Origin: Lichenifustis flavocetrariae
GTDB lineage: Bacteria > Pseudomonadota > Alphaproteobacteria > Rhizobiales > Beijerinckiaceae
Direction: 5' to 3'
DNA length: 57,379 nt
Assembly (NCBI RefSeq): GCF_026130545.1
Contig: NZ_JAMOIM010000030.1
Location: 1-57,379, forward strand
The notes under the pieces are model-generated. The model was not told the DNA's origin, made no database searches, and was given only the letters and a program-made list of their open reading frames with translations. This document shows, piece after piece, positions 17,307 to 26,721 of this stretch. The position numbers and the translations under genes were made by a program. Positions within the stretch are counted from its first letter, which is position 1. Each line of letters opens with the position of its first letter.

Positions 17307-18659
17307 TCACTCGGCCGCGGAGGGCTGGTTGAGGAAGGCCGCCAACGAGTCGTCCATCGCTCGCATCCACGGCGTATGATGCACGGGAGCCATAGTTCCC
17401 GTGATGGTCGAGGGATAGGAGCGGTCCCGGTAGGTCAGGATACCCTCTTCCTTGTGGTGCTCCCATTGCTTGAAAAGCTCCGCCACACGGTCGACATCGA
17501 GGTGAGGGTAGTCGGTTGCCTGCAGAAGGTCACGCACGTAGTCGGTCTGGAAATCGATCATCTCCGAGGCATCCGCAAGCGCCTCCTCGCGGGCCACCCA
17601 TCGTCCGATGTCGGCCGCCATGCCGTCGCGGGCCGGCAGCGCGATACGTCCAAGCAACACGTCGCGGGCGTACCACGCCTGGGCATCGAACATGTTGAAC
17701 GTGTAGAATTGGTCCTGGGCGCCGATATACATCATCTTGGGGTTGGGCTCCCAGAAGATGCCCTTGTAGAGACCCGGCGGATAGAGGCGCGTCCGGGTCT
17801 TCAGCCGCAGTTCGTCCGGCAGGAACGGATAGTGATTGAGGTAGCCCGTGCAGAACACGATGGCGTCGACTTCAGCGCTAGATCCGTCCTTGAACACGCA
17901 ATGGTGTCCTTCGACCTTCTGCAGCAGAGGCCTCGTTTCGAAACCCTCTGGCCATTGAAAGCCCATCGGCTTCGTCCGATAGCTGAAGATGATCTTCTTG
18001 GCGCCGTACTTGTGGCACTGCACCCCGATGTCTTCGGCCGAGTAGCTCGCGCCGATCACCATTACGGTCTTGCCTGCGAATTCATCAGCGCAGCGGAAAT
18101 CATGCGCGTGGAGCACCCGGCCGAGAAACGTCTCAATGCCGCCGAATTTCGGAACGTTCGGCGTCGAGAAATGCCCGTTGGCCGCGACCACATAATCGAA
18201 CACGTCCGAGACGAGGTGATCCCCGGCCAGATCGTTGGCCAGCACCGTGAAGCTCGCCGTGTCCGGATCGTAGCTGACATGGCGAACGGCGTGATTGAAC
18301 TTCACGTGCTTGCGGACACCGCTCTTCTCGACCCGGCCCGCGATGTAATCGTGCAGGACGGCGCGGGGCGGAAACGACGGGATCGGCCGGCCAAAATGCT
18401 CCTCGAAGGAGTAGTCGGCGAATTCCAGACATTCCTTCGGGCCGTTCGACCAGAGGTAGCGGTACATGGAGCCGTGAACGGGCTCACCGAATTCGTCGAG
18501 CCCGGTGCGCCACGTGTAGTTCCACAAGCCGCCCCAGTTCGACTGTTTCTCGTAGCAGACAAGCTCCGGAACCTCGGCTCCCTTCAAGCGCGCCGCCTCG
18601 AAGGCTCGGAGCACCGCGAGGCCCGATGGACCGGCACCGATGATGGCTACCCTTGTCAT
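17307..18659 (-). CDS. tmm: trimethylamine monooxygenase (FMO-type)
   Basis: Tmm is an NADPH- and FAD-dependent flavin monooxygenase that oxidises TMA to TMAO. The 450-residue protein has FAD motif GAGPSG (8-13), the WGG and YRYLW segment, the FMO identifying run [11 protein letters not shown] (178-188), NADPH motif GASYSAED (203-210) and FCTGY (269-273). GASYSAEDI is characteristic of bacterial Tmm. The length is close to the roughly 450 residues of methylotroph Tmm. The ATG at 18659 has GAGGGTAGGA directly upstream; a longer frame from 18701 lacks support. It is flanked by the Dmm subunits and tdm, which fixes the substrate better than sequence alone. Related FMOs may also oxidise dimethyl sulfide. 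Confidence 0.92.
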   Translation of the reverse strand: MTRVAIIGAGPSGLAVLRAFEAARLKGAEVPELVCYEKQSNWGGLWNYTWRTGLDEFGEPVHGSMYRYLWSNGPKECLEFADYSFEEHFGRPIPSFPPRAVLHDYIAGRVEKSGVRKHVKFNHAVRHVSYDPDTASFTVLANDLAGDHLVSDVFDYVVAANGHFSTPNVPKFGGIETFLGRVLHAHDFRCADEFAGKTVMVIGASYSAEDIGVQCHKYGAKKIIFSYRTKPMGFQWPEGFETRPLLQKVEGHHCVFKDGSSAEVDAIVFCTGYLNHYPFLPDELRLKTRTRLYPPGLYKGIFWEPNPKMMYIGAQDQFYTFNMFDAQAWYARDVLLGRIALPARDGMAADIGRWVAREEALADASEMIDFQTDYVRDLLQATDYPHLDVDRVAELFKQWEHHKEEGILTYRDRSYPSTITGTMAPVHHTPWMRAMDDSLAAFLNQPSAAE

Positions 18660-18756
18660 TCCTACCCTCTTGTCGTGATGGTCTGACCGACCGTTTGGCA
18701 TCGTGGCGACCGGATGATGTTCGATTGTCGTCTATTGCTGGGCGGTGTGGCCCGCC

Positions 18757-19797
18757 TCAGTCAGCCCAAACGCCCGGGGATGTGGGCGCGCCGTCATCGT
18801 AGCGGGCCAGATAGTCGACCGCCGTCTGACGCCATCGCGACAGGCCCTTGTAGTCTGCGAGGTCCTGGGGAAGGTCGCGGAGGACCCGGTGCATGCGCCG
18901 TGCCCATTTGGGCTCCGTCACGAGCTCTTCGAGTTTCAACAGATAGCAGCGGATCGGGAACACCATCGCGTTGGAGCGCGGCAGGCGCCAAAAACTCTGA
19001 AGCTCGACCCGCAGGTGAACTTTATGGCCGACGTTCTCGGGCAACACCGTCATGCGGTCGGGTCCCCATTTGTGGTAGTTTTCCGGGCTCGTGTCGAGGC
19101 GCGCGTTGACCGTCATGGTCCAATTGGAGCGGCGCATCGGCTGCCCCTGGCGCAGTTGCAGCAGGAATTTGAGCGCTCGGTCGAATACCCCCAATTCATG
19201 GGCCCGCGGCACCGGCGCGTGCCATTCCATGAAGCTCATGCCGATGTCGAAATCGAGCGACCAGTCGGCCTGGGTGGTGACGATGCCGGCGTCCATCCAA
19301 AGGTCGCCGACGCGCTGGTCGAGCAGGCAGAAGTCGCCCTGCGCCTGGCGGGTAATGTATTCCATGGGGCCGTAAGGCAGCGTCGCGGCGTCGCCGAACG
19401 TGAACGTGTCGTCGATTCCGAGCGGCCGGTTGATCCAGCGCCAACGGGTGCTGTCGCGAACGAGCGTGAAATGATCCGGGTAGCCGGACGCCTGCTGCTC
19501 CATCAGCATTTCGAGTAGATCCCAGCCCGCCAATTCCATGTGGGGCAGAGACTGGCAGCGCAGCGGGTCCTCCTTGAGGACAAGAGCCTTGTCGGCCATC
19601 TCGGCGACGTAGTGCTCGTCGACGTCGATCAGGTGCTCGAAGGCGGTGCCGGGCCGCCCTTTGACGTGCGGCTCGATGTTGACCGCGTACATGTAGTCGT
19701 CGCGGTCGAACGGGAACGGAAAGCGTCGAATGGTGTCCGGGCTGTTGCGGAAGGTGAAGTCGTCCCGGAAACTTTCCTTGCGGAATTGAATGCCCAT
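18757..19797 (-). CDS. dmmC: dimethylamine monooxygenase haem subunit (DUF3445, HODM-like)
   Basis: This 346-residue DUF3445 protein is the haem-dependent oxidative N-demethylase subunit, which oxidises dimethylamine to methylamine and formaldehyde using electrons from the reductase subunit. Recognisable stretches are FPFPFDRDDYMYAVNI near the N-terminus, RWINRPLGIDDTF, and a C-terminal SNAMVFPIRCYLLKLEEL. The ATG at 19797 is preceded by GGGAAGA; upstream frame extension is unsupported. Predicted mass near 40 kDa fits the largest subunit of the classical three-subunit enzyme. The gene letter follows the D-A-B-C order seen here and is from memory of the marine operon, so treat the letter as provisional. 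Confidence 0.85.
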   Translation of the reverse strand: MGIQFRKESFRDDFTFRNSPDTIRRFPFPFDRDDYMYAVNIEPHVKGRPGTAFEHLIDVDEHYVAEMADKALVLKEDPLRCQSLPHMELAGWDLLEMLMEQQASGYPDHFTLVRDSTRWRWINRPLGIDDTFTFGDAATLPYGPMEYITRQAQGDFCLLDQRVGDLWMDAGIVTTQADWSLDFDIGMSFMEWHAPVPRAHELGVFDRALKFLLQLRQGQPMRRSNWTMTVNARLDTSPENYHKWGPDRMTVLPENVGHKVHLRVELQSFWRLPRSNAMVFPIRCYLLKLEELVTEPKWARRMHRVLRDLPQDLADYKGLSRWRQTAVDYLARYDDGAPTSPGVWAD

Positions 19798-19853
19798 CGT
19801 GTCGTCTTCCCGATTATCACAATCCCGGCGTCGCGGCGCCCTCGTGCCTTGGC

Positions 19854-20813
19854 TCACAGGTCCAGTGTCAGAAGCTCGCCCTCGAACCGAGACACACAGG
19901 GCATGACGCTGCGTCCCGATGCTTTTTCGTCTTCGCTCAGGAAGTGGTCGTGGTGCTGCAGGCGCCCGTCGCAGGCGAGAACCGTGGCTTGGCAATGCCC
20001 GCAGGCGCCGCCGCGACAAAGGTAGGGTGCGTCAACGCCGGCGGCCTCGATCGCTTCCAGCATGCCCTGGTGGGAGCCGACGTCGATCACCATCCCCGAG
20101 CGCGCAAGGCGCACGCGATAGGGCGCTCCTGCCGCAGGCGCCACGAAACGCTCGCTATGCAGGCTTTGCTCAGGCCAGCCGAGAGCCCGCGCCGCCGTCA
20201 GCACGCCGTCGATCAGCCGCTCGGGTCCGCACACGTAAAGGTGGGTGCCGAGGGGCTGGTGCCCCAGCACGGCTTCGACCGGGATCCGCTCGCCCTCGGC
20301 GGAGGCATAGACCTTGACGCGGTTGCCATAAAGATCGGCCAGTTCATCCGCATAGGCGGCGTGAATCCGCGACCGCACGCCATAATGAAGCTCGAACGCC
20401 TGCTGCTCCTCGAATGCCTGTGCGGCCATGGCCACGAAGGGCGTAATGCCGATACCGCCGGCGAGGAACACATGCTTCCGGGCGCGGCGCTCAAGGGAAA
20501 ACAGGTTGGCCGGATGGCTGATGAACAGGGTCGTGCCTTTCACCACATGGTCGTGCAGATAGCGTGAGCCGCCCCGGCCATCCTGGTCGCGGCGAATGCT
20601 GATCGTGTAGTCTACCGCGTTGGAGGGCGCGCCCATGAGCGAATAGGCGTTGCGGCGCAGGATGTCGCCGTCGCGCATTTCCACCACGATATGCGCCCCA
20701 CCCGAGAAGCCCGGAAGCGGGCCGCCGTCGAGAGCGGCGAAGTGGAAGCGTTTGACGAGCGGCGTGACAGTGACGACATCCGTCACCCGAACCGGAATAC
20801 GCGGCTGGCTCAC
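19854..20813 (-). CDS. dmmB: dimethylamine monooxygenase reductase subunit (PDR/VanB family)
   Basis: This 319-residue phthalate-dioxygenase-reductase-type protein passes electrons from NAD(P)H through flavin and a [2Fe-2S] centre to the haem subunit. It has flavin motif RNAYS (54-58), nucleotide motif GGIGITPF (119-126), and a C-terminal plant-type ferredoxin domain with Cys265, Cys270, Cys273 and Cys305. The GTG at 20813 overlaps the upstream TGA (GTGA), with GAGGAG 8 nt before it, so it is translationally coupled to dmmA. The upstream extension of the frame is only overlap with dmmA. Confidence 0.88.
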   Translation of the reverse strand: MSQPRIPVRVTDVVTVTPLVKRFHFAALDGGPLPGFSGGAHIVVEMRDGDILRRNAYSLMGAPSNAVDYTISIRRDQDGRGGSRYLHDHVVKGTTLFISHPANLFSLERRARKHVFLAGGIGITPFVAMAAQAFEEQQAFELHYGVRSRIHAAYADELADLYGNRVKVYASAEGERIPVEAVLGHQPLGTHLYVCGPERLIDGVLTAARALGWPEQSLHSERFVAPAAGAPYRVRLARSGMVIDVGSHQGMLEAIEAAGVDAPYLCRGGACGHCQATVLACDGRLQHHDHFLSEDEKASGRSVMPCVSRFEGELLTLDL

Positions 20814-21403
20814 TTGAAGAGCTCCTCGAGGGGCGGCACGACACCAGGGTCCTCGGCATCGATACAAACACCTTGGAACGCCGCCACGCGGCGCGAATAG
20901 TGGTCGCGCACCAGGAGGGTCAGCCCGCAATGGCTGCAGCGGCACGGCTGGCTAGTCACGTCTTCGGTGATCCCCTTGCAATGGACGCACTGCACCCGTC
21001 GGGCCAGCGAACCCCGATGTTCCGCCTCGATCGAGGCATGATCCATGCCGGCCTCCATCGCCATGCGGGTGGCTTGCCCGATTAGCCCTTCGGTGCCGGC
21101 AAGGTACAGGCGGGTTCCCATACGGGCGGTCGCCAGAACCTGCCCGAAACGGGGCAAGGCAGCCGCGAGGCTCGGTCCCTCGAACAGGGTGTCTGGCTCG
21201 AGGCGCCTCAGCTTCGCAAGGTAATGGTCGTCGGCGGGGCTCAGCGGAATGTAGAGGATATGCGCATGGGCAAAGAAGCCGGGCGGCGCCTGCGAGGCCA
21301 TGTCGAGGACGGCCGCGCCGCCCTCGCCGTCGACCGCGAAAAGGTGCATGTGACCCGGACGCGGCGTCAGGGGCCGGTAAACGGGGCGGCTCTTGATCGG
21401 CAC
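20810..21403 (-). CDS. dmmA: dimethylamine monooxygenase small subunit, DmmA family
   Basis: This 197-residue protein has the family pattern of a small dimethylamine monooxygenase subunit: a Rossmann-like half with GTRLYLAGTEGLIGQA (about 96-111) and a C-terminal zinc or rubredoxin-like ribbon with CVHC (Cys139, Cys142) and CSHC (Cys156, Cys159), then LLVRDHYSRRVAAFQGV. It starts at a GTG at 21403 with GGAGTGAGG upstream. Its stop overlaps dmmB. Its exact part in electron transfer is unknown. Size near 22 kDa suits the smallest of the three purified subunits. Confidence 0.82.
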   Translation of the reverse strand: MPIKSRPVYRPLTPRPGHMHLFAVDGEGGAAVLDMASQAPPGFFAHAHILYIPLSPADDHYLAKLRRLEPDTLFEGPSLAAALPRFGQVLATARMGTRLYLAGTEGLIGQATRMAMEAGMDHASIEAEHRGSLARRVQCVHCKGITEDVTSQPCRCSHCGLTLLVRDHYSRRVAAFQGVCIDAEDPGVVPPLEELFK

Positions 21404-21463
21404 CGCAGCCTCACTCCGTGCTGGAGAACAGCGGAGGAAGAGCTGGTTGGGAAGCGGTCGGAA

Positions 21464-22600
21464 TCATGCCGCGTTCCGCTTCTTCTTCTCAGGGTCGTCG
21501 AAGTTGATTGGGTGCGCGACGGCGGCGCAGTGCCCCGATTGACCTTCGACCTGCAGCGGGGTGCCTTCCCGCGCGACCGCCACATCCATGCGGGCAATCG
21601 CCAGGGAGCGTCCTGTTGCACGCGAATACATCCCGCAGGTCACGATACCGACCTTCTTTCCGTCTGCGTAGAGAACATCGCCCGCGTCGAGCGGCTTGTC
21701 GGAATCGGCGACCACGCCGAAGATCTTGAAGCGCTCACGGCCCTTCAGCCGGGCGTGCTCCTCGGCGCCACGGAAGCCGACCTTTCCGGGCGAGACCGTG
21801 AAGTCGAGCCCCAGTTCCCACAGGGTGTCGCCGGGCGGCTCGTCCGCGAATGGGTACATCTGCGAATTATCGTAGGGGAAGAACAGCAGGTAGCTTTCGA
21901 CGCGCAGCCAGTCCAGCGCCGTGAACGAGGCCGGCACAATGCCTATCGGGCGGCCTTCGGCCACGATCGTGTCCCAGATCTCCGTGGCATCTTCGGCCTT
22001 GCAGAAGATCTCATAGCCGCGCTCGCCGGTGTAGCCGGTTCGGGAGATCATCACATGCTTGCCGAACAGCGTCGTCTGCAGGTGGTGGAAGTATTTGAGC
22101 TCTCGGATACCAGGCACATGTCTGGCGAGATACTCTACCGCCACGGGCCCTTGCAGCGACAAATCCTGCAGGTCGTCGTCGAACAGCAGCGCGGCATTCT
22201 TGCCGAGCACGTCCTTCGTGATTTCCTCGTAGCCCGTGCCGGAACCCAGCACCACCATCCAGGAATTCGGACCTGTGCGATACAGGATGCAGTCGTCGGT
22301 AAACTTGCCGCCATCGTTCAGCATGCAGGCGTAAACGGAGCGGCCCGGGTAGATCTTGCGCACGTCGCGGGTCGTGGCACGCTGCAACACGTGGTGGGAA
22401 TGCGGACCGACGAGGTGCACCTTCCGCAGGCCCGATACGTCCATCAGGGCGGCTTTAGTGCGCACGGCCTCGTGCTCGTCGGCGAGATCGCTGGCCGTGT
22501 AGGTCCAGGCGGTCTCCATGCCGTTCCAGTCTTCGAGCGCAGAGCCTAGCGCCCGGTGCCTGTCCGCCAGGGGAGATCGCCGCCAGGACATCACGCTCAT
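21464..22600 (-). CDS. dmmD: GcvT-like tetrahydrofolate-dependent aminomethyl/C1 transferase of the dmm operon
   Basis: This 378-residue protein resembles glycine-cleavage T-protein: ALMDVSGLRKVHLVGP near the start, CILYRTGPNSWMVVLGSG in the middle, and the folate-domain signature RTGYTGERGYEIF. A GGAGGAAAAG ribosome site precedes the ATG. No other glycine-cleavage genes are nearby. Its place before dmmA-B-C matches the dmmDABC arrangement, where it probably captures formaldehyde released by demethylation as methylene-tetrahydrofolate. It is similar in fold to the C-terminal half of Tdm, so the operon carries two such C1-trapping domains. Confidence 0.85.
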   Translation of the reverse strand: MSVMSWRRSPLADRHRALGSALEDWNGMETAWTYTASDLADEHEAVRTKAALMDVSGLRKVHLVGPHSHHVLQRATTRDVRKIYPGRSVYACMLNDGGKFTDDCILYRTGPNSWMVVLGSGTGYEEITKDVLGKNAALLFDDDLQDLSLQGPVAVEYLARHVPGIRELKYFHHLQTTLFGKHVMISRTGYTGERGYEIFCKAEDATEIWDTIVAEGRPIGIVPASFTALDWLRVESYLLFFPYDNSQMYPFADEPPGDTLWELGLDFTVSPGKVGFRGAEEHARLKGRERFKIFGVVADSDKPLDAGDVLYADGKKVGIVTCGMYSRATGRSLAIARMDVAVAREGTPLQVEGQSGHCAAVAHPINFDDPEKKKRNAA

Positions 22601-22648
22601 CTTTTCCTCCAGTTCCTTGGGACGACGGCGGCCGATGGGCCGCCGGGC

Positions 22649-24364
22649 TCAGATCCGGAACAACCAGTTGGCGGCGAGCATCACGACGAGACCGGCCACC
22701 AGGGTCAGATAGGGAAGTAGGCCGGCCTTGCTGCGTTTGAGATCATCCTGCTTCAGGTTGAGATCGGCCAGCATCTGGTCGGGGAAGCGACCTTTGTCCT
22801 GCACGTAGTGACGGAAACAGAAGACCGGGATGATCATCGCGGCCGCGATCAGACCGGCCCATAAGGCGAGCGGGTTCCAGGTCTTCGCCCCCGCGCCCAT
22901 GAACACGACGTTGACGAAGGAGAAGATGGCGCCGAGCGCCAGCACCCAGCTGGGCGCAATCCAGGGCCGCCGGATGTGGCCATTATCGATGCGGTGGATC
23001 CAGCCCGCGTTCAAATTGAGGAAGTTGAAGATGATATAGCCGCAGTTCGAGACCGCCAGGATGAAGAAGAAGCTCGTGGCGTCGGCGGCTGCGATCGACA
23101 GGACGATCAGGTTGAACACGAGATCGGTCCACATGGCACGGGTCGGCGCGCCATGCTCGTTGACATGCGTCAGGTAGCGCGGCAGCCAGCCGTCGGCCGA
23201 TCCCTGGTAGAGGGTGCGCGACGAACCAGCCATGGCGGTCATGATGCAGAGCATCAGGGCCAGGATCATCAGCATGACCAGGAGGCCATGGATCAACGGG
23301 CCGCCGCCGACCATGCCGGCCAGGGCATCCGCGACGCCCGAGCCATCGACGATCGGCGTCGCCAGCATGCCGTTCAGGCCGAGGACGCCCTGGAACGTGA
23401 AAGGCACGAGGATGTACAGGACGATGCAGAGAAGGCCCGAGTAGAAGATCGCCTTGAACGTATCGGTGCCTGGGTTCTTGAACTCGCTCGTGTAGCACAC
23501 CGCCGTCTCGAAACCGTAGGTCGACCAGGCCGCGATGAACATGCCGCCGAGGACCAGCGTCCAGCCCGCGACGTTCCAGCTTCCCGGGTCGGGAGCGTAG
23601 GCGGTGGCGAGCGGAACGAGCGGCGAGAAGTTGGCGAAGTTGATCTGTCCCATGAGAATCGGAACCACGCCGACGATGAGCATGGGGACGACGACCAGAA
23701 GGCCGATGTATTTCTGGACGTTTGCGGTTCCCAAGATACCGCGATGCTGGATCGCGAAGGTGATCAGCATCAGGACGGCGCCGATCAGGAACGTCATGTT
23801 GAAGGAGAAACTGACGGGGCCCAGCGAATGGCTGAACAGCGTCCAACTGCGCAGGGCCGGGGTGGCGGCGGCCGTCACGGCCGCAATCGCGTCCGTCGGG
23901 TTCGTGCCCGCGTGAGCCCCGATGTAGCTCACAACCTCCGGCGACGTGGCCGTGAAGCCGGGGATGGGCGCGAAGGCATTCAGGATGTAGGCGGCCGCGA
24001 TCGAGCAGCCCAGGGACAGCACCGGCGACCAGGCGAACCAGTTGCACCAAACCGACAGCGGGGCGATCAACTTGGAATAAGGCAGCCATGCCGTCGCGCC
24101 GTAGACGGAGGCGCCGCCCGACTTGTTGGGGAATAGGCCGGCGATCTCGGCATAGGTGAAGGACTGCACGAAGCCCATCAGCATCGACACCGTCCAGATG
24201 AGGAACGCCAAGGTGCCCGTGGTTCCGGCCAGCCCCCCGATGGAGAACAAGACCAGGGCCGGCACGCCGCTGGCGACCCAGAAGGCGCCACGCCAATCGA
24301 TCGTGCGCTGGAGGTGCCCGGAAACCGGAATGCCGTGGTCGGTGACCGTCGAGGTGACACTCAT
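22649..24364 (-). CDS. APC-superfamily permease, probably for methylated amines or related substrates
   Basis: This 571-residue inner-membrane protein has about 12-14 hydrophobic segments. It carries the APC features SIGGLAGTTGTLAF, the EIAGLFPNKSGGASVYG segment after TM2, and GGMFIAAWSTYGFETAVCYTSE in the centre. The start at 24364 has GGGAGCA upstream and follows a clear promoter. As first gene of the dmm-tmm-tdm operon it presumably imports the operon's substrate, such as TMA, TMAO, another methylamine or their precursor betaine. Amino-acid or polyamine import cannot be excluded from sequence. Confidence 0.82.
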   Translation of the reverse strand: MSVTSTVTDHGIPVSGHLQRTIDWRGAFWVASGVPALVLFSIGGLAGTTGTLAFLIWTVSMLMGFVQSFTYAEIAGLFPNKSGGASVYGATAWLPYSKLIAPLSVWCNWFAWSPVLSLGCSIAAAYILNAFAPIPGFTATSPEVVSYIGAHAGTNPTDAIAAVTAAATPALRSWTLFSHSLGPVSFSFNMTFLIGAVLMLITFAIQHRGILGTANVQKYIGLLVVVPMLIVGVVPILMGQINFANFSPLVPLATAYAPDPGSWNVAGWTLVLGGMFIAAWSTYGFETAVCYTSEFKNPGTDTFKAIFYSGLLCIVLYILVPFTFQGVLGLNGMLATPIVDGSGVADALAGMVGGGPLIHGLLVMLMILALMLCIMTAMAGSSRTLYQGSADGWLPRYLTHVNEHGAPTRAMWTDLVFNLIVLSIAAADATSFFFILAVSNCGYIIFNFLNLNAGWIHRIDNGHIRRPWIAPSWVLALGAIFSFVNVVFMGAGAKTWNPLALWAGLIAAAMIIPVFCFRHYVQDKGRFPDQMLADLNLKQDDLKRSKAGLLPYLTLVAGLVVMLAANWLFRI

Positions 24365-24410
24365 GGTGTGCTCCCGAATAATCCGGCGTCAGGCCTTAAT
24401 GGCCCGCCAC

Positions 24411-24426
24411 GAATAAATGTTTATTC
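24411..24426 (-). promoter_or_regulatory. operator-like palindrome of the dmm-tmm-tdm operon
   Basis: GAATAAATGTTTATTC has 7-bp perfect arms around a 2-bp centre. It abuts the -10 hexamer of the leftward promoter and would cover the transcription start, a position typical of a repressor. A similar box occurs before the mgs operon at 55096-55111 (13 of 16 positions when both are compared in the best orientation). Confidence 0.55.
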
Positions 24427-24455
24427 AAGGTAAAAATCCCACCGAATGCTGTCAA
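24427..24455 (-). promoter_or_regulatory. sigma-70-type promoter of the permease-dmm-tmm-tdm operon
   Basis: On the minus strand TTGACA (24455-24450) and TACCTT (24432-24427) are separated by exactly 17 nt. Transcription would start near 24420, inside the adjoining palindrome, about 55 nt before the permease ATG. The remaining part of the divergent gap (24456-24720) shows no recognisable gene. Confidence 0.5.
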
Positions 24456-24720
24456 ATCTGAACTTTAACCACCGCGTGCCTTCTTCTTGACCAGTATGCC
24501 ATCGCAATGATCTGTATTGCCGCAAGGTCGTGATTGAAGAACGAGGGGCTTCGTCGGCATGGATAGACGGCGGTCGACAAGGCGCGCTCGATCATCCATC
24601 GCCTCTTTGTGGACACTTGTTTGAGCGCGGCCGGGAAGCGCGGAACACAAGCGGTGATGTCGCAAAATCGCAGATGCGCCCCACACGCGGCGTGACTGAT
24701 TATGGGATCAGGGATTTTTG

Positions 24721-25560
24721 ATGTCGGAGCTCGCCGTCGCCGCAGCCCAGATCGAATGCCGCCCTGGCGACATCGACAGCAACCTCGCCCTGCACCTCAC
24801 GGCGGTGGCCGAGGCGCGCGCGCAGGGGATCAACCTGCTCGTGTTTCCCGAACTGTCTTTGACCGACTACATGTCGGAGCCAGATGTGGACGCGCTCGCC
24901 CGGACCGCCGATGCGCCGGAACTTTGCCGGGTCGCCGAGGCGGCCGGGCGCACCGCGGTGTCCATGGGCTTCCTGGAACGCGGCGAAGATGGTCGCATCT
25001 ATAACGCTCAGGCATTACTGGCAGACGGGCGCTGCCTGTCCGTTCATCGCAAGCTCAACCTACCGAGCTACGGCCGGCTTCAGGAGACGCGGCACTACTG
25101 TCGCGGCGACACGTTGACCTCAGCGGGCTGGCGTGACGGCTGGACGGTCGCCACGCTGATCTGCGCAGACACCTGGAACCCAGCGCTTCCCCGGCTCGCG
25201 GCTCTTGGCGGCGCCACCCTCTTGGCAACGCCGGTCGCGTCGTCGCTCGATGCCGTTGACGAATTCGACAACCCAGGCGGCTGGGATCTCAATCTGCGCC
25301 ATACTGCACTCACCTACGGCCTGCCGATCGTGATGGCGAACCATTGTGGCCGACGCGGCGGGCTCTCGTTCTGGGGCGGCTCGCGCGTCCTCGATCCTTT
25401 CGGGCGGGATCTCGTTCGGCTCGATACGGCGCCGGGGCTCGGCGTGGCGCGGCTCCGGCAAGCGGATGTGGTCGCAGCGCGCGCCCGGCTTCCCACAATC
25501 CGCGACGCCGATCCGCAGTTCGTTCATTCCGAACTCGGCCGTCTCCTCGCTTCAGGATAA
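24721..25560 (+). CDS. nitrilase-superfamily carbon-nitrogen hydrolase
   Basis: This 279-residue amidohydrolase has the Glu-Lys-Cys triad of the superfamily: Glu44 in VFPELSLTDY, Lys111 in VHRKLNLPSYG and Cys148 in LICADTWNP. The ATG at 24721 has AGGGA 7 nt upstream. It belongs to the general amidase/N-carbamoylase-like branches, but substrate class is not fixed by the motifs. It diverges from the permease-dmm operon and converges with an epimerase gene. An amide or ureido compound linked to the nearby cyclic-ureide genes is a reasonable inference. Confidence 0.85.
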   Translation: MSELAVAAAQIECRPGDIDSNLALHLTAVAEARAQGINLLVFPELSLTDYMSEPDVDALARTADAPELCRVAEAAGRTAVSMGFLERGEDGRIYNAQALLADGRCLSVHRKLNLPSYGRLQETRHYCRGDTLTSAGWRDGWTVATLICADTWNPALPRLAALGGATLLATPVASSLDAVDEFDNPGGWDLNLRHTALTYGLPIVMANHCGRRGGLSFWGGSRVLDPFGRDLVRLDTAPGLGVARLRQADVVAARARLPTIRDADPQFVHSELGRLLASG

Positions 25561-25614
25561 CCGTCGGCTGCGCCCGATGGTCATGCGATGCATCCCCGTT
25601 CGGGCGCCGCGAGC

Positions 25615-26682
25615 TTAGGCTTCAGCGGGTCCGATCTGTCGTGGCTCGCCGGAAGGACCGTCTCGCTCCGCCGCGATCCAATCCATATAGGCATGAAACG
25701 CGTCGCGCATCGGACGAGGCCGCCAGCCGGTTTCGGCGACGATGCGGCTGATGTCGTAGGCGCCCCACATACCGCCTCGCGACGGAGAATCCTGGAGGAT
25801 GTCGGCATCGTCCGGCGGCACGACGAGGCCATGCACCCCGGCAACCCGTTCGGCCGCCCATCCGATCATGTCGGCAATCGTCGCCGTTTCCCCCAGGGCG
25901 ACGTTGTAGACGGCGTGCCGCAACGTCGCGGCGTCGAGAAGCGCGATGATCCCGTGGGCCACGTCCTCGGCATGGAGGTAGTCGCCCACGCCATCGAGCG
26001 CGTTGACGCGGATCGCGCCGCCACGATCGAGCGCCAGATGGGCGATGCGGTTCGGCAGGTGGCGGAAATTTCGGCTGGCTGTGGTGCGGTCCATCGTGCC
26101 GTAGACGGAGGACAAACGCACGGAAGCCGCCGACAGACCGAACAGGTCGCGGTAGCGCTCCGTCACCAGTTCGGAGGCGAGCTTCGAGATGCCATAAAGA
26201 CGCCTCGGCGCTACGTAACCGTCCTCGGGCAGCGGTTCACCAGGGGTGTCGGGGCCATGATGCCGGTACACCGCGCCGGAACTGACGTAGATGAAGCGCT
26301 GGAGCTCCGGCCGGCTTCGTGCCCATTCGAGCAGGTGCATCGTGCCCATCAGGTTCACGTTCATAATAGAAAACGGCATCTCGGCTTCGGGCTCGCGGGC
26401 CGCTTCGGTGGCCGAGCCCCGCGAGATCGGGGTCACGGTCGCGCCGTGCACCACATGGGTGATGTCGAGCCGGTCGAGCGCTGTGCGCCACCCGTCGGGC
26501 TGCGTGACGTCGCCGTTGAGAACCGCGAGACGGTCGCGCACGGGCGCGAAATAGCGGGTCGCGGCACTGTCGAGCGGCGCCTGATCGAGGATGACGGCGC
26601 GCCGGTCGGGTTTCGCTTCGAGCCACACGCGCGCCAGGACGCTCATGGCGAAACCGGTCGCACCGGTGATCAGCAGTGTCAT
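25615..26682 (-). CDS. NAD-dependent epimerase/dehydratase family protein (extended SDR)
   Basis: This 355-residue extended SDR has the cofactor motif GATGFAM (7-13), the VSSGAVY strand, catalytic Tyr163 and Lys167 (YGISK), and YLHAEDVAHG in the substrate domain. Such proteins act on nucleotide sugars or other hydroxy/keto compounds with bound NAD. It is divergent from an SDR gene 39 bp away. The substrate is not recognisable; it could be a sugar acid or hydroxylated intermediate. Confidence 0.85.
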   Translation of the reverse strand: MTLLITGATGFAMSVLARVWLEAKPDRRAVILDQAPLDSAATRYFAPVRDRLAVLNGDVTQPDGWRTALDRLDITHVVHGATVTPISRGSATEAAREPEAEMPFSIMNVNLMGTMHLLEWARSRPELQRFIYVSSGAVYRHHGPDTPGEPLPEDGYVAPRRLYGISKLASELVTERYRDLFGLSAASVRLSSVYGTMDRTTASRNFRHLPNRIAHLALDRGGAIRVNALDGVGDYLHAEDVAHGIIALLDAATLRHAVYNVALGETATIADMIGWAAERVAGVHGLVVPPDDADILQDSPSRGGMWGAYDISRIVAETGWRPRPMRDAFHAYMDWIAAERDGPSGEPRQIGPAEA

Positions 26683-26721
26683 GTGGCGACGCTCCAGGCC
26701 GGAAGGAGGTGACGCGGGGCG

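Noticed and set aside
17109-18686. A 525-residue plus-strand frame opposite tmm
   Set aside because: Antisense shadow; the minus frame has all FMO motifs and a ribosome site.
21464-22600. Glycine-cleavage T-protein (gcvT)
   Set aside because: No gcvH or gcvP is nearby. It lies directly before dmmA-B-C, and Tdm in the same operon has a similar folate domain.
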